From assembly GCA_017539825.1 (NCBI GenBank), contig JAFYCG010000065.1, positions 1-36,547 on the forward strand: a stretch of DNA of 36,547 nucleotides, read 5' to 3'. Under the pieces are notes generated by a model. It made no database searches. It had not been told where the DNA came from and worked only from the letters and a program-made list of their open reading frames with translations. The stretch is from Solobacterium sp. (GTDB lineage: Bacteria; Bacillota_I; Bacilli_A; Erysipelotrichales; Erysipelotrichaceae). Positions 1-8,566 of the stretch are shown piece by piece. The position numbers and the translations under genes were made by a program. Every line of letters begins with the position of its first letter. The stretch's first letter is position 1.

Positions 1-163
1 AAAGTGTCACATATGGAACATGCAGATATTCTTCCAGCTGTTTTTGAAATTTTTTATGTTTTTCCCCCATATTCGTCAACATATGAGTATCCCAGATATC
101 TTTGATTTCTTCACAATATTCTTCAAAATCCGGCATTGACGAACGTGTTACATAGATTGACAT
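1..163 (-). CDS. DegT/DnrJ/EryC1/StrS-type aminotransferase, N-terminal fragment
   Basis: This gene is cut by the left edge, so only the first 54 codons are visible. The reading frame opens with MSIYVTRSSMPDFEEY and continues with IWDTHMLTNMGEKHKKFQ and LEEYLHVPYVTL. That is the typical start of PLP-dependent sugar aminotransferases, whose family pattern is roughly (V)TRPSLP..EEY..EI..IW.S..LTN.G..H..FE..L.EYL.V....L. The start follows a clear GGAGGG ribosome binding site. Enzymes of this family add an amino group to a keto-sugar nucleotide in the cytoplasm, for example in amino-sugar synthesis for surface glycans. The gene diverges from the ATP-grasp gene across about 230 bases. The PLP-binding lysine and all later motifs lie outside the window, so substrate and completeness cannot be judged. 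Confidence 0.78.
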   Translation of the reverse strand, partial: MSIYVTRSSMPDFEEYCEEIKDIWDTHMLTNMGEKHKKFQKQLEEYLHVPYVTL

Positions 164-204
164 GTTCCCTCCACTATCAAACAGACTCCAAAAAGCCTTT
201 TTAC

Positions 205-233
205 ATTATAATGCATAATATAATTTTTTTCAG
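205..233 (-). promoter_or_regulatory. Predicted sigma-A-type promoter of the aminotransferase gene
   Basis: On the minus strand CTGAAA (228-233) and a perfect TATAAT (205-210) are separated by 17 bases. Transcription would start about 35 bases before the ATG. The -10 box is consensus and the -35 box matches four of six positions. Confidence 0.5.
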
Positions 234-240
234 TATATTT

Positions 241-257
241 TTTGGAATATATCCAAA
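241..257. promoter_or_regulatory. Perfect inverted repeat between divergent promoters, possible operator
   Basis: TTTGGA, five bases, then TCCAAA form a perfect 6-bp dyad. It sits just upstream of the -35 box of the left-pointing promoter and about 70 bases before the right-pointing one. This is a reasonable place for a regulator that controls both directions. The surrounding DNA is very AT-rich, so chance occurrence is possible. No regulator gene is adjacent. Confidence 0.25.
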
Positions 258-326
258 TTTAACCTGTTTTTCCCGAAAACTTAATCCAAAAGGGCAATTA
301 TAAATTATGATTATCCGATAAACCGT

Positions 327-356
327 TTGCTTTTGTTTCGGAATATTATATATAGT
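327..356 (+). promoter_or_regulatory. Predicted promoter of the ATP-grasp / KPR-PaaK operon
   Basis: TTGCTT (327-332) and TATAGT (351-356) lie 18 bases apart, 37 bases before the ATG of the ATP-grasp gene. The ribosome binding site AGAGGG lies eight bases before that ATG. It is a moderate match to the housekeeping consensus. Confidence 0.4.
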
Positions 357-392
357 ATGTTAAAATAGTAACCGCAAAAGAGGGTATCTTTC

Positions 393-1637
393 ATGAAACA
401 AAAGAAAGTATTGATATTAGGAGCCAATCCTGAAACCACCAGCCTTGTATTGAAGGCAAAAGAAATGGGTCTCTATACCATAGTGACTGATTATAATCCC
501 AATGCCTATGCCAAAGCATTTGCCGATCAGGCCATCAACATTAATGCCATTGATGTGGATGCCTTAATCAGCTTTGCCAAAAAAGAAAAGGTTGATGCCG
601 TGCTTGTAGGCGTAGCAGAAGCCCTTCTTCCGGCTTATTATGAAATATGCAAAGGATTAAATATGCCTGCCTATTCCGATCTGGAAACTTTTGAAATTAT
701 GGGAAGAAAGGATTACTTCAAGCAGAAATGCAGGGAATTCAATGTCCCGACGATCCGGGAATACGAAAGAGACAATGTCACCTTTCCGGTAGTGATAAAA
801 CCTGTAGACAGCTGCAGTTCCAAAGGAATCCGCATTTGTTACACAGAAGAAGAATTAACCCCTGCAATAGATTATGCCCTATCCTTTTCCAAATCCGGAA
901 AGTATCTGATTGAAGAATACATGACCGGAGATGAAGTGATATCCTATTATGTGATGCAGGATGGCAATCCGATCTTTGTCGGTATGTGTGACAGATACAC
1001 ATACAAACAAAAGGATCTTGTTCAGTTGCCTACTTCTTATATCTATCCTTCACGGCATATTGATTCCTACATGAAGAATACAGATCCCGGTGTGAAAGAG
1101 ATGATAAAAGGTCTGCACCTGAATAACGGATCTATCTTCTTCCAGTGCTTTGTCGATCAGGATGGCATAGTAAGGATTTATGAACCCGGTTATCGTTTAA
1201 ACGGTGCACAGGAACATTTAATCATCTCCAGAGTTTCCGGTATTGATGCGAAAGAGCTGTACATCAATTATGCGTTAAACGGGAAAGTATCTGATCAAGA
1301 TCTTGCACCATTAGCCAACCCGAAACCTTCACAAATCAGCTGTAAACTGTCTCCGCTGGTAAGGCTCGGTGAAATCAGCGAATTGCAGGGACTGGATGAA
1401 ATCCAGAAACTCCCGGATGTCGTATCCGTTAATCCAAGCTATCGCAATGGTGAGATTGTTGAGGGAGAAGGCACTTTGAAACAGATTGTCTGCCGTTTCT
1501 TTATCGTTTCCGAAACAAAAGATGATCTGGTGAATACCATCAGAAAGATCGATGAACTGTTCCATGTATTGGATCAGGACGGAAACGATATGATTATCGG
1601 CAGATTTGATCCGCAGATTATTTATGAATTATACTAA
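393..1637 (+). CDS. ATP-grasp superfamily carboxylate-amine ligase
   Basis: The 414-residue protein has the three-part ATP-grasp layout. An N-terminal Rossmann-like pre-domain (KKVLILGANPETTSLVLKAKEMG, residues 4-26) is followed by an ATP-binding fold with FPVVIKPVDSCSSKGI (131-146, Lys136 likely contacting ATP) and LIEEYMTGDEV. A catalytic EPGYRLNGAQE segment lies near residue 275, where the family carries its metal-binding Glu and Asn. Known relatives join a carboxylate to an amine through an acyl-phosphate, as in purine, D-Ala-D-Ala or peptide-like ligations. The next gene starts nine bases after the stop, and its ribosome binding site overlaps the stop codon, so the two are translated together. 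That neighbour activates carboxylic acids by adenylation, so a joint role in attaching an amino-acid-like group to a surface sugar is plausible. The substrate is not evident from sequence. Confidence 0.85.
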   Translation: MKQKKVLILGANPETTSLVLKAKEMGLYTIVTDYNPNAYAKAFADQAININAIDVDALISFAKKEKVDAVLVGVAEALLPAYYEICKGLNMPAYSDLETFEIMGRKDYFKQKCREFNVPTIREYERDNVTFPVVIKPVDSCSSKGIRICYTEEELTPAIDYALSFSKSGKYLIEEYMTGDEVISYYVMQDGNPIFVGMCDRYTYKQKDLVQLPTSYIYPSRHIDSYMKNTDPGVKEMIKGLHLNNGSIFFQCFVDQDGIVRIYEPGYRLNGAQEHLIISRVSGIDAKELYINYALNGKVSDQDLAPLANPKPSQISCKLSPLVRLGEISELQGLDEIQKLPDVVSVNPSYRNGEIVEGEGTLKQIVCRFFIVSETKDDLVNTIRKIDELFHVLDQDGNDMIIGRFDPQIIYELY

Positions 1638-1646
1638 GGAGTTCTT

Positions 1647-3854
1647 ATGAATGAAACCAATATTGCTTTAATAGGACTTGGTGTAATCGGTGCACCGATA
1701 GCCCATAAATTATATAAACATTACGGTGATCATTTTCATCTGGTATTAAACGGTGACTTCCGCAAGGAATTTGAATCAGTTCCGCATAAAATCAACGGAG
1801 ATGATTTCTCACCTGATATTATCTCATCAGGAAATGATAATCATCCTGTTTCCTTATTAATAATATGTGTCAAGAACTACGATCTGGTAAATTCACTGTC
1901 GGAAATCAGGGAAATTGTTGCAAAGGATACGATTATCCTGCCATTACAGAACGGTATATTCTCTGTAAACTTCTTCCGTACGAATTTCCCGGATAATATC
2001 GTTTTGGAAGGATATGTCCAAGGTCCTAACACAGAAAGAAGCGGTGCGGATTTCAACTATCAGAATTCCGGATCGATTCATATCGGAACAAGCAATCAGA
2101 ATGAAGAAACTGCCAGAACAGCATATCAGATCCTGAAAGAAGCTGATGTAGATGTATATTATGAAGAAAACATCAAGCACATGGTCTGGAAGAAATTTAT
2201 GTTGAATGTTGCAGGTAACTGTGTCACGGCTTTAACCGGAGCGGATTACTCCCTGTTTAAAATCTATACAGATCTGCAGGAAGTATGCCGCCAGGCAATG
2301 AAAGAGTTCCTTTCTGTAGCCAATGCGGAAGGTGTCGACCTGACAGAAAAAGATATTGATGATATCATCGACTATTATGTTACCTATATCGGCAGCAAAA
2401 AAACATCCATGTTAGTGGATGTCATGAATGAAAACAAAACCGAGAATGATTATCTTGCCGGAGAAATCCTCCGTGTCGCCAAAAAGCATGATATAAATGA
2501 TCTACCAACCATCAAAACCCTGTACTATCTGATGGAAGTCAAAGAAGCGGTTTATATGGAAAAGAAAGGATTCCGTACAATGAAGAATTTATTTGCAGAA
2601 AATGTAGAATACAGCGATGCCTTAAGAATTCACATGAATGATATTGACAACAAGATGGAAAGCAAAGATTTTGCCCATATCATCAATGAAGGCAGAATGC
2701 CGAAGGAATTGTCGGATCTTCTGGAATATGCTGCAGAGAATACATCTTTCTATAAGGCATATAAAGGAAAATCCATTCAGGAATTCCCTGTTATGAACAA
2801 AACTTTGTTGAATGAGCACTATGATGAAATCCAGGTCCATGCTTTTGACAATACAAAAACACACAAGATGCATACCAGCGGATCTACAGGCATCCCGTTC
2901 ACAGTCATCCAGGATTTAGGTAAAAGAGAACGTCATATTGCCGATCTGAAATACTTTGGTGCATTGGCAGGATATACGGATCATGATCCGATGTGCTACT
3001 TAAGAGCTAAGCCAACTGCCACCCAGGCACAACAGGAAAAAGACAATATCTTCCAATTAGATATTACCAATCTCAGCAAAGAAAATCTCACGAATTATTT
3101 CCATGTCATGGTGGAAAAGAAGTGTGTTGCCTTGATCGCCTATCCTTCCACATTGGAAACAGCTGTAGATTTCTGGTCAAAACATTTCATCAACGAATCC
3201 TGTATCAGGACAATTATCTCCACTTCCGAAACACTGACAGATGAGGTCAAGGAAAAACTCCGCAGTTTCTTCGGCAAAGATGTTGGAATCTATGCACGTT
3301 ATTCCAACACCGAAAACGGCATTTTGGGACAGGAAACAGGCAAGAGTGACGAATACTGCCTCAACTGGGCCAGTTACTACTTTGAAATTTTAAATCTCGA
3401 AAAGGATATACCTGCAGAAGAAGGAGAGCTGGGAAGAATCGTCATTACAGATCTTTATAATAAAGCATTCCCGATGATCCGTTATGACACAGGTGATGTA
3501 GCTGTATTACAGAAGACAGATAACGATCACTTGCCGGGCTTTACACAATTGTTTGGCAGAAGGATGGATCTGATCTATGACACAAAAGGTGAGGTTGTTT
3601 CCCCATTCCTGTTATGCAGAACAATGAGACTGACACATGGCATTGAACAATGGCAGTTCATCCAGGAAACCGAAAAGCAATATACATTGAAGATCACTTC
3701 AAACAAAGAAGAAAAAACAGATCTTACCAAAGAGCTGGAAAGCTTCCATAAAACCCTTGGTGAAGACTCTGTCATTACATTGGAATATGTACAGGATATT
3801 CCGGTTATGAACTCATTAAAGAGGAAACTGATTGTTTCAAAGCTTAAGAAGTAG
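1647..3854 (+). CDS. Fusion: ketopantoate-reductase-like dehydrogenase + PaaK/CapK-type adenylate-forming enzyme
   Basis: The 735-residue protein is two enzymes in one chain. Residues 1-305 are an ApbA/PanE (6-phosphogluconate-dehydrogenase-like) reductase, with the nucleotide loop GLGVIG (10-15), the substrate-side ICVKNYDL and LPLQNGI, VWKKFMLN (180-187), and SMLVDVMNENKTEND (253-267) holding the family's catalytic Glu (Glu266). Residues about 340-735 are an adenylating enzyme of the phenylacetate-CoA ligase/CapK group, with HTSGSTGIP (409-417), YARYSNTENG (549-558) and RYDTGDVA (612-619) and a C-terminal lysine-bearing MNSLKRK. PanE is normally about 300 residues and PaaK about 430, so neither half looks truncated. 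The context is a surface-glycan locus, not pantothenate synthesis. I infer that one half reduces a keto acid and the other activates an acid as its adenylate. Which molecule is handled is unknown. The stop overlaps the convergent gene by 11 bases. Confidence 0.85.
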   Translation: MNETNIALIGLGVIGAPIAHKLYKHYGDHFHLVLNGDFRKEFESVPHKINGDDFSPDIISSGNDNHPVSLLIICVKNYDLVNSLSEIREIVAKDTIILPLQNGIFSVNFFRTNFPDNIVLEGYVQGPNTERSGADFNYQNSGSIHIGTSNQNEETARTAYQILKEADVDVYYEENIKHMVWKKFMLNVAGNCVTALTGADYSLFKIYTDLQEVCRQAMKEFLSVANAEGVDLTEKDIDDIIDYYVTYIGSKKTSMLVDVMNENKTENDYLAGEILRVAKKHDINDLPTIKTLYYLMEVKEAVYMEKKGFRTMKNLFAENVEYSDALRIHMNDIDNKMESKDFAHIINEGRMPKELSDLLEYAAENTSFYKAYKGKSIQEFPVMNKTLLNEHYDEIQVHAFDNTKTHKMHTSGSTGIPFTVIQDLGKRERHIADLKYFGALAGYTDHDPMCYLRAKPTATQAQQEKDNIFQLDITNLSKENLTNYFHVMVEKKCVALIAYPSTLETAVDFWSKHFINESCIRTIISTSETLTDEVKEKLRSFFGKDVGIYARYSNTENGILGQETGKSDEYCLNWASYYFEILNLEKDIPAEEGELGRIVITDLYNKAFPMIRYDTGDVAVLQKTDNDHLPGFTQLFGRRMDLIYDTKGEVVSPFLLCRTMRLTHGIEQWQFIQETEKQYTLKITSNKEEKTDLTKELESFHKTLGEDSVITLEYVQDIPVMNSLKRKLIVSKLKK

Positions 3855-5073
3855 GATGAACCATACATCCTAAAGCCATCAGAGAAATCGATAGTTCTCT
3901 GTAGGTAAACCATGCATGAATATATGAATGATTCATTGTAATCAAGTACCATAAGAAAGGGTATGCAGCTATAATCAACATGCTGAAATGTATCCCTTTC
4001 TTTTTTGTATGGAGTCCTTCCTGAAATAACGGATACATGAAGTATACAATACCTATCCATGGCGCAGGATTCTTCAGGAAGATGATCAGATTCTTTGCCA
4101 AAACAGCAAAGAATGATATTTTCTGTTCATCTACAACATTTGAGCTTCGCATCTGAATCTGCTGAAAGGTGCTGCTGATGATGTTTTTATCCGTTAACAA
4201 TGAAGCCATAATCCATTTGGATACCCACATGCCAAAATAACCCATTGCCCAGGTAACGGATATCAAAAGTGTCAGTTTGATGTTCTCTTTTACATCATCT
4301 GACTGATACAGAGATAAATAAATGATTAACGGAATGCTAAGCGTAATCAACGGGTATGTCAACAGATCAAAATAAGAAGTCAGGCATCCTGCCACCAGAA
4401 AGAAGCATAAAGCATTCTCCTGCTTTTTTAACTTACCTGTTAATACAACAATGGTCGCAATTGTTGAAATGTAAAAGACAGAAGAAAACTGTAAAGAACA
4501 GAATAAAACAACCGGCATCAAAGAAACCCACATCAAGACATACATGATTGCTGTCCTGATGTTGATTTCAGATTTAATCTTCAAAAATACAAAAGCTGTC
4601 AATACTATATTGAAAATCATATTGACAATTCGTATCTGGAAATAATTTAAAAAGACCAGAAGCGGTTTTAATAAAACCAGATATCCATGCCAGTACCTTG
4701 CATATGTGCTTTGTTTAAATTCAATATTGTCCTTTTTCCCGTAATACGCAATAAATGTTTCAACAGGATCCAGTTCTTTACCATCCTGAACACCCACATA
4801 TCTATAGGATAATAAGGTTTTATTGACGATGTTTTCATCTATTTCCTGGGCTGCAGTTTCCAACATCAGCGCATCTGTAAAGTTATCCAGTTTACTGGAT
4901 ATATACCGGGTTATTTCCGGACGATATCCTTCCCTTTCAAAGGTTTCTACGGAATCATGCAAATGATCCGAAATCAAATGATTCGGAATTAAACTGACTG
5001 TCATTAATGCCGCAAATCCTGCCACAGAAGCAATTAACAGGATCACAATATTTCTAAGCAGATTTCTGATCAT
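3844..5073 (-). CDS. Polytopic membrane protein, GT-C glycosyltransferase-like
   Basis: The 409-residue protein has roughly nine to ten hydrophobic segments. Its first transmembrane helix (about residues 7-30) is followed by a long hydrophilic loop (about 31-120) with several acidic residues, including SDHLHDSVETFE and LDNFTDALML. That is how GT-C glycosyltransferases place their catalytic acid outside the membrane, but I do not recognise a named family. The start overlaps the end of the GT2 gene by 20 bases and has its own AAGGA site, pointing to translational coupling. The pairing suggests it uses the lipid-phosphate sugar made by that GT2 enzyme to decorate an exported polymer, as in three-component glycosylation systems. 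That role is inference. It is the last gene of its operon, and no terminator is visible in the overlap with the convergent gene. Confidence 0.7.
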   Translation of the reverse strand: MIRNLLRNIVILLIASVAGFAALMTVSLIPNHLISDHLHDSVETFEREGYRPEITRYISSKLDNFTDALMLETAAQEIDENIVNKTLLSYRYVGVQDGKELDPVETFIAYYGKKDNIEFKQSTYARYWHGYLVLLKPLLVFLNYFQIRIVNMIFNIVLTAFVFLKIKSEINIRTAIMYVLMWVSLMPVVLFCSLQFSSVFYISTIATIVVLTGKLKKQENALCFFLVAGCLTSYFDLLTYPLITLSIPLIIYLSLYQSDDVKENIKLTLLISVTWAMGYFGMWVSKWIMASLLTDKNIISSTFQQIQMRSSNVVDEQKISFFAVLAKNLIIFLKNPAPWIGIVYFMYPLFQEGLHTKKKGIHFSMLIIAAYPFLWYLITMNHSYIHAWFTYRELSISLMALGCMVHPTS

Positions 5074-6007
5074 GATTTATATCCTTCTCATAAAAATGGA
5101 TAACATGGCGATATAATTCGAAGGACTTGCGCGCATTCCTTTCCTCATTCGACAGGATCAATCCTGAGAATAAAGAACACATTGCAGCCATCATCACAAA
5201 TCCGCAGACAATCAAAGTAGGAAACCTTTTCACAAGACCGGTCTTTAAATAATCCTGAAATACCGGTATAAAATAACAGACAGAAAGAAGTGCCAGAGCC
5301 AAAGAAATACTTCCGAAAAATTGTAAGGGCTTATAGTTTTTATATAATGAAATGATTGTTTTGATCACTTTCGAACCATCGGAAAGTGTATTCAGTTTTG
5401 AAGTACTTCCTGCGGGACGATTTCTGTAATTGACTTCTGTATTCTTTATACGGAAATGATTGTATACTGCATGAATTGTCATTTCCGTTTCAATTTCAAA
5501 ACCGTTTGTAAGTACAGGAAAGGTCTTTGCAAATTCAAAACTCACTGTTCTGAATCCTGTCATAATATCTTTTATATCGCAATGAAATAAACGATTAATC
5601 GTATCTCTCACCAGTCTGTTTCCGAAATTATGAAATCTTCTTGTATTTCTTTCAAAATATGTTGTTGATAATCGATCTCCTATCACCATATCTGCATTTC
5701 CGGATAACACCTCATCAACCATGTATTTCGCATTTTCCAAAGAATATGTATCATCTCCATCCACTAATAAATAGCATCTGGCATCTATATCCCGGAACAT
5801 GCTTCTTACAACAGCACCTTTTCCCTGAATACATTCTTTCTTCACAATTGCACCGGCTTTTTCAGCCAGTGATGCTGTCTGGTCTGTTGAGTTATTGTCA
5901 TAGACATAGATTTTGCCATCAGGAAAAACATTCCGGCAATCACGTATAACCTTCTCAATTGTCACTTCTTCATTAAAACAGGGGATCAGGATTGCCAGAT
6001 CATCCAT
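5054..6007 (-). CDS. GT2 family glycosyltransferase, polyprenyl-phosphate (DPM1/GtrB/CsbB) type
   Basis: The 317-residue protein starts with the GT-A fold: LAILIPCFNEEVTIEKVI (residues 4-21), VYDNNSTDQTA and the metal-binding LLVDGDDTY motif (about 80-88). A conserved DIMTGFRTVS segment follows. Two transmembrane helices end the chain (about 228-250 and 260-285). This layout is that of dolichol/undecaprenyl-phosphate glycosyltransferases, which load a single sugar from a nucleotide sugar onto undecaprenyl phosphate on the inner face of the membrane. It overlaps the flippase gene upstream by eight bases and the GT-C-like gene downstream by 20. The likely job is to provide the lipid-linked side-chain sugar for decorating a wall polymer. 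The sugar is not predictable. Confidence 0.88.
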   Translation of the reverse strand: MDDLAILIPCFNEEVTIEKVIRDCRNVFPDGKIYVYDNNSTDQTASLAEKAGAIVKKECIQGKGAVVRSMFRDIDARCYLLVDGDDTYSLENAKYMVDEVLSGNADMVIGDRLSTTYFERNTRRFHNFGNRLVRDTINRLFHCDIKDIMTGFRTVSFEFAKTFPVLTNGFEIETEMTIHAVYNHFRIKNTEVNYRNRPAGSTSKLNTLSDGSKVIKTIISLYKNYKPLQFFGSISLALALLSVCYFIPVFQDYLKTGLVKRFPTLIVCGFVMMAAMCSLFSGLILSNEERNARKSFELYRHVIHFYEKDINHDQKSA

Positions 6008-7448
6008 TATTTCTGCCCCCTATATATTTCTTTGCTGATTCCATAATATATTCCAGCATCTCCATATGCAGAATCTTTGACCCTGCATAATAAACCAGCA
6101 CACCACAGATAAACTGACAGATCAATACCAATACTCTGTGCATAGGAATATACTGAATAAAATAAACAATCACACCCATGAATAAAGACAGCATGATAGA
6201 CGGAAATATATCTTTCAACTGTTCCCTGTATCCGTAATTTAACAGCTTTTTATTCGGCCAGCTGTTAATAATCTGGCTGGCAACGCTGTTAAACAGAAGA
6301 CCATACGCCATAGCTTCAACACTGATCCACATTGTCGCTAACAATGTAGCTAATCCGACAATTTTTTTGGCTATCTCCAGAATCAGGAATAAATCGCTTC
6401 TGCCCATTGCCTTAATCGCATTCAGGTTCGCTGTATGAATCGGATAAAATGCATAGATGATGCAATAGATACGCAGGAAGAAAACACATGGCAGCCATTT
6501 ATCTGTTAATACAATACTGACCAAAGGTTCAGCACATACTGCTAATCCGACCATCAAAGGCCACATGAGATAAGAGCTTGTACTGATTGCCCTTCTGGTC
6601 ATTGCCTTGACTCTTTCCTTGTTATCCTGTTCATCAGACATGGCAGGCAATAAAACACTGTCTATAGATGTATTGATATTTGTGACAATCAGATTCGGAA
6701 ATTGACGGCCTCTGTCATAAAAAGCAAGATCATCCGGTGTATATAATTTACCGATAATCAAAGATCTTAAATCCCTGTATACAGTATCAATCAGACTGGA
6801 TGCAAGCAATTTCCAGCCGAAGGAAAACAAGCTTTTTAATCGTTCAAAAGAGAACATTCTCTTCGGTCTCCATTTAACCGTAATCCAGAGAATAATTGTA
6901 TCCATCGTCAGATTGAATAAATTCTGTGCAACAAGAGCCCAGACCCCATAGCCTCTATATGCCATCCAGATACCGACAACTGCTGCGCCTAATGTTCCCC
7001 CTAAAGTGGCAAAGAAAAACTTCTTAAACAGCATATTTCTGGAAACATATGCCTGTTGCACATTTTTTATACCGGAGATAACCAGAGTTAAACTTAAAAC
7101 ACGGATAATCGGTGTTAATTCCGGCATATTATAGAATGCTGCAATCCATGGAGATGCAACAAACATGAGACCATACAGTACTGTACATGCAAAGATATTG
7201 AAATAGAAAACAGAAGAAAAATCGAGATCATCCGCATCTTTTTTCTGGATTAAGGCATTTCCCATGCCACTGTCTACAAAAACCTGCATGATGGTTGTAA
7301 ATACCGTAACCAACGCTATTTTCCCGTATACCTCTGTATCCAGTATACGTGCCAAAACAATAGAAACAATAAAAGTGACACCCTGTGCCCCTATTCTTTC
7401 CATCAATCGCCATATAAAGTTAGATACTACTTTTTCTTTTTTATCCAT
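6000..7448 (-). CDS. wzx: Wzx-type polysaccharide/teichoic acid flippase (MOP/PST family)
   Basis: The 482-residue protein has about 12-14 transmembrane segments and opens with VVSNFIWRLMERIGAQGVTF, a characteristic start of polysaccharide transporters of the MATE-like MOP superfamily. Other family landmarks are VLARILDTEVYGKIALVTVF and DSGMGNALIQKKDADDLDFSSVFYF (read here as two adjoining pieces of the second helix region). Such proteins flip undecaprenyl-diphosphate-linked repeat units across the cytoplasmic membrane. The nearby Wzy-type polymerase gene (plus strand, about 6.5 kb away) supports a Wzx/Wzy-dependent polymer. The ribosome binding region (AGGTTTGGT) is weak. Confidence 0.88.
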   Translation of the reverse strand: MDKKEKVVSNFIWRLMERIGAQGVTFIVSIVLARILDTEVYGKIALVTVFTTIMQVFVDSGMGNALIQKKDADDLDFSSVFYFNIFACTVLYGLMFVASPWIAAFYNMPELTPIIRVLSLTLVISGIKNVQQAYVSRNMLFKKFFFATLGGTLGAAVVGIWMAYRGYGVWALVAQNLFNLTMDTIILWITVKWRPKRMFSFERLKSLFSFGWKLLASSLIDTVYRDLRSLIIGKLYTPDDLAFYDRGRQFPNLIVTNINTSIDSVLLPAMSDEQDNKERVKAMTRRAISTSSYLMWPLMVGLAVCAEPLVSIVLTDKWLPCVFFLRIYCIIYAFYPIHTANLNAIKAMGRSDLFLILEIAKKIVGLATLLATMWISVEAMAYGLLFNSVASQIINSWPNKKLLNYGYREQLKDIFPSIMLSLFMGVIVYFIQYIPMHRVLVLICQFICGVLVYYAGSKILHMEMLEYIMESAKKYIGGRNNG

Positions 7449-7508
7449 ACCAAACCTGTAAATTCAACAAAAGCTAATATATCACTAACATCTGCAAAAA
7501 GCAATTTA

Positions 7509-8552
7509 CTACACAATCTGTTTCAAGCCCGGAATCTTTTTGAAAATCCATGCCATTGCAAATGACAACAAGGAAAATACCAGGAAAAACAAAAACGTTA
7601 ATCCGTGATAATCCCCATTTCCTGTAACAGGTGTCCACTTCAAATAACTATAGGCAAAGTGTATAAATAACGGATGAACCAGATAGACCCCGAAACATAA
7701 TCTGTCCAATGTCCATAATATTTTTTTAGAATCATTCACATGCAGCTGTAAGCAGCTTACGAAAATAAATATCGCAATACATGCAAGATACGGGTTATCG
7801 TAAAGAATAATTCTTTCTTTATAAATATTCAGTGAAGCCAGTTTCGGCATCAGCATTAAAACGCCAATCAATCCTGCCAATAACACAATCGGTTTATTTA
7901 ATGTTCCATTTTCATTTTTCTCATACAGATACTGTCCTGCCAGAAGATAGAATATCCAGTATCCGAATGGTAACACCGGATTTACATAATTTTTTAATGT
8001 CAGATAAATATCCGGTATCAAAAAGTTCACAATAAACAAAACAATCAGTATATATTTTTCTTCCTCCTCTGTCACATGATTGACAAAAATCTGTAACACA
8101 GGCAGAATCAGATATACTGCCATTAAAGAATAGACATACCAGAGATGATCCCAGCTATGCATCGTTAATACATCCGTAAAACCAGTCCAGACTATTTCCC
8201 AGGAAAAAGAACCTGCATAGTACACTCTTGTAAACCATGCCATCGGCACACCGAATAACAGTAATACAACTGCCATCCTGAAGACATATTTTTTCAGACA
8301 ATCCTGTATGGATGTTTTCCTTCCCTTTTTCAACAATAAAGCACCTGTTATCATGATAAACAGGGGTACAGACCATCTCATGCATTCCCTTCCGTTGAAA
8401 TAGAATGCATACATTTCTTCACTCAGCTGAAAATGATTAAATAACGGAGAAATCAATGTACTGCAGGTATGCAAAAAGACAACCGCCAATGTAGCGATAA
8501 TTCTTAAAACAGATATATTTGCATATATGGCTTTTGTCTTTTCGTTTTTCAT
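7509..8552 (-). CDS. Acyltransferase-3 family membrane O-acyltransferase
   Basis: The 347-residue protein has about ten transmembrane helices. The N-terminal signature ISVLRIIATLAVVFLHTCS (about residues 13-31) carries the arginine and histidine expected of the OafA/WecH/Acyl_transf_3 family. A segment resembling RWSVPLFIMITGALLL follows at about 59-74. Family members move an acyl group, usually acetyl, onto sugars of exported glycans. The start is preceded by an AAGG site with good spacing. It sits 14 bases after the upstream gene and 60 bases before the flippase, as part of the same operon. The acceptor sugar is unknown. Confidence 0.85.
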   Translation of the reverse strand: MKNEKTKAIYANISVLRIIATLAVVFLHTCSTLISPLFNHFQLSEEMYAFYFNGRECMRWSVPLFIMITGALLLKKGRKTSIQDCLKKYVFRMAVVLLLFGVPMAWFTRVYYAGSFSWEIVWTGFTDVLTMHSWDHLWYVYSLMAVYLILPVLQIFVNHVTEEEEKYILIVLFIVNFLIPDIYLTLKNYVNPVLPFGYWIFYLLAGQYLYEKNENGTLNKPIVLLAGLIGVLMLMPKLASLNIYKERIILYDNPYLACIAIFIFVSCLQLHVNDSKKILWTLDRLCFGVYLVHPLFIHFAYSYLKWTPVTGNGDYHGLTFLFFLVFSLLSFAMAWIFKKIPGLKQIV

Positions 8553-8566
8553 GAAATTACCTTCAA

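Noticed and set aside
1647-2570. Simple panE (pantothenate synthesis) assignment
   Set aside because: The domain is fused to a PaaK-type enzyme and lies in a surface-glycan locus with no other pantothenate genes.
3852-3871. GGATG...CATCC hairpin as terminator for the KPR-PaaK gene
   Set aside because: It has only a five-base stem with no T run on either side.
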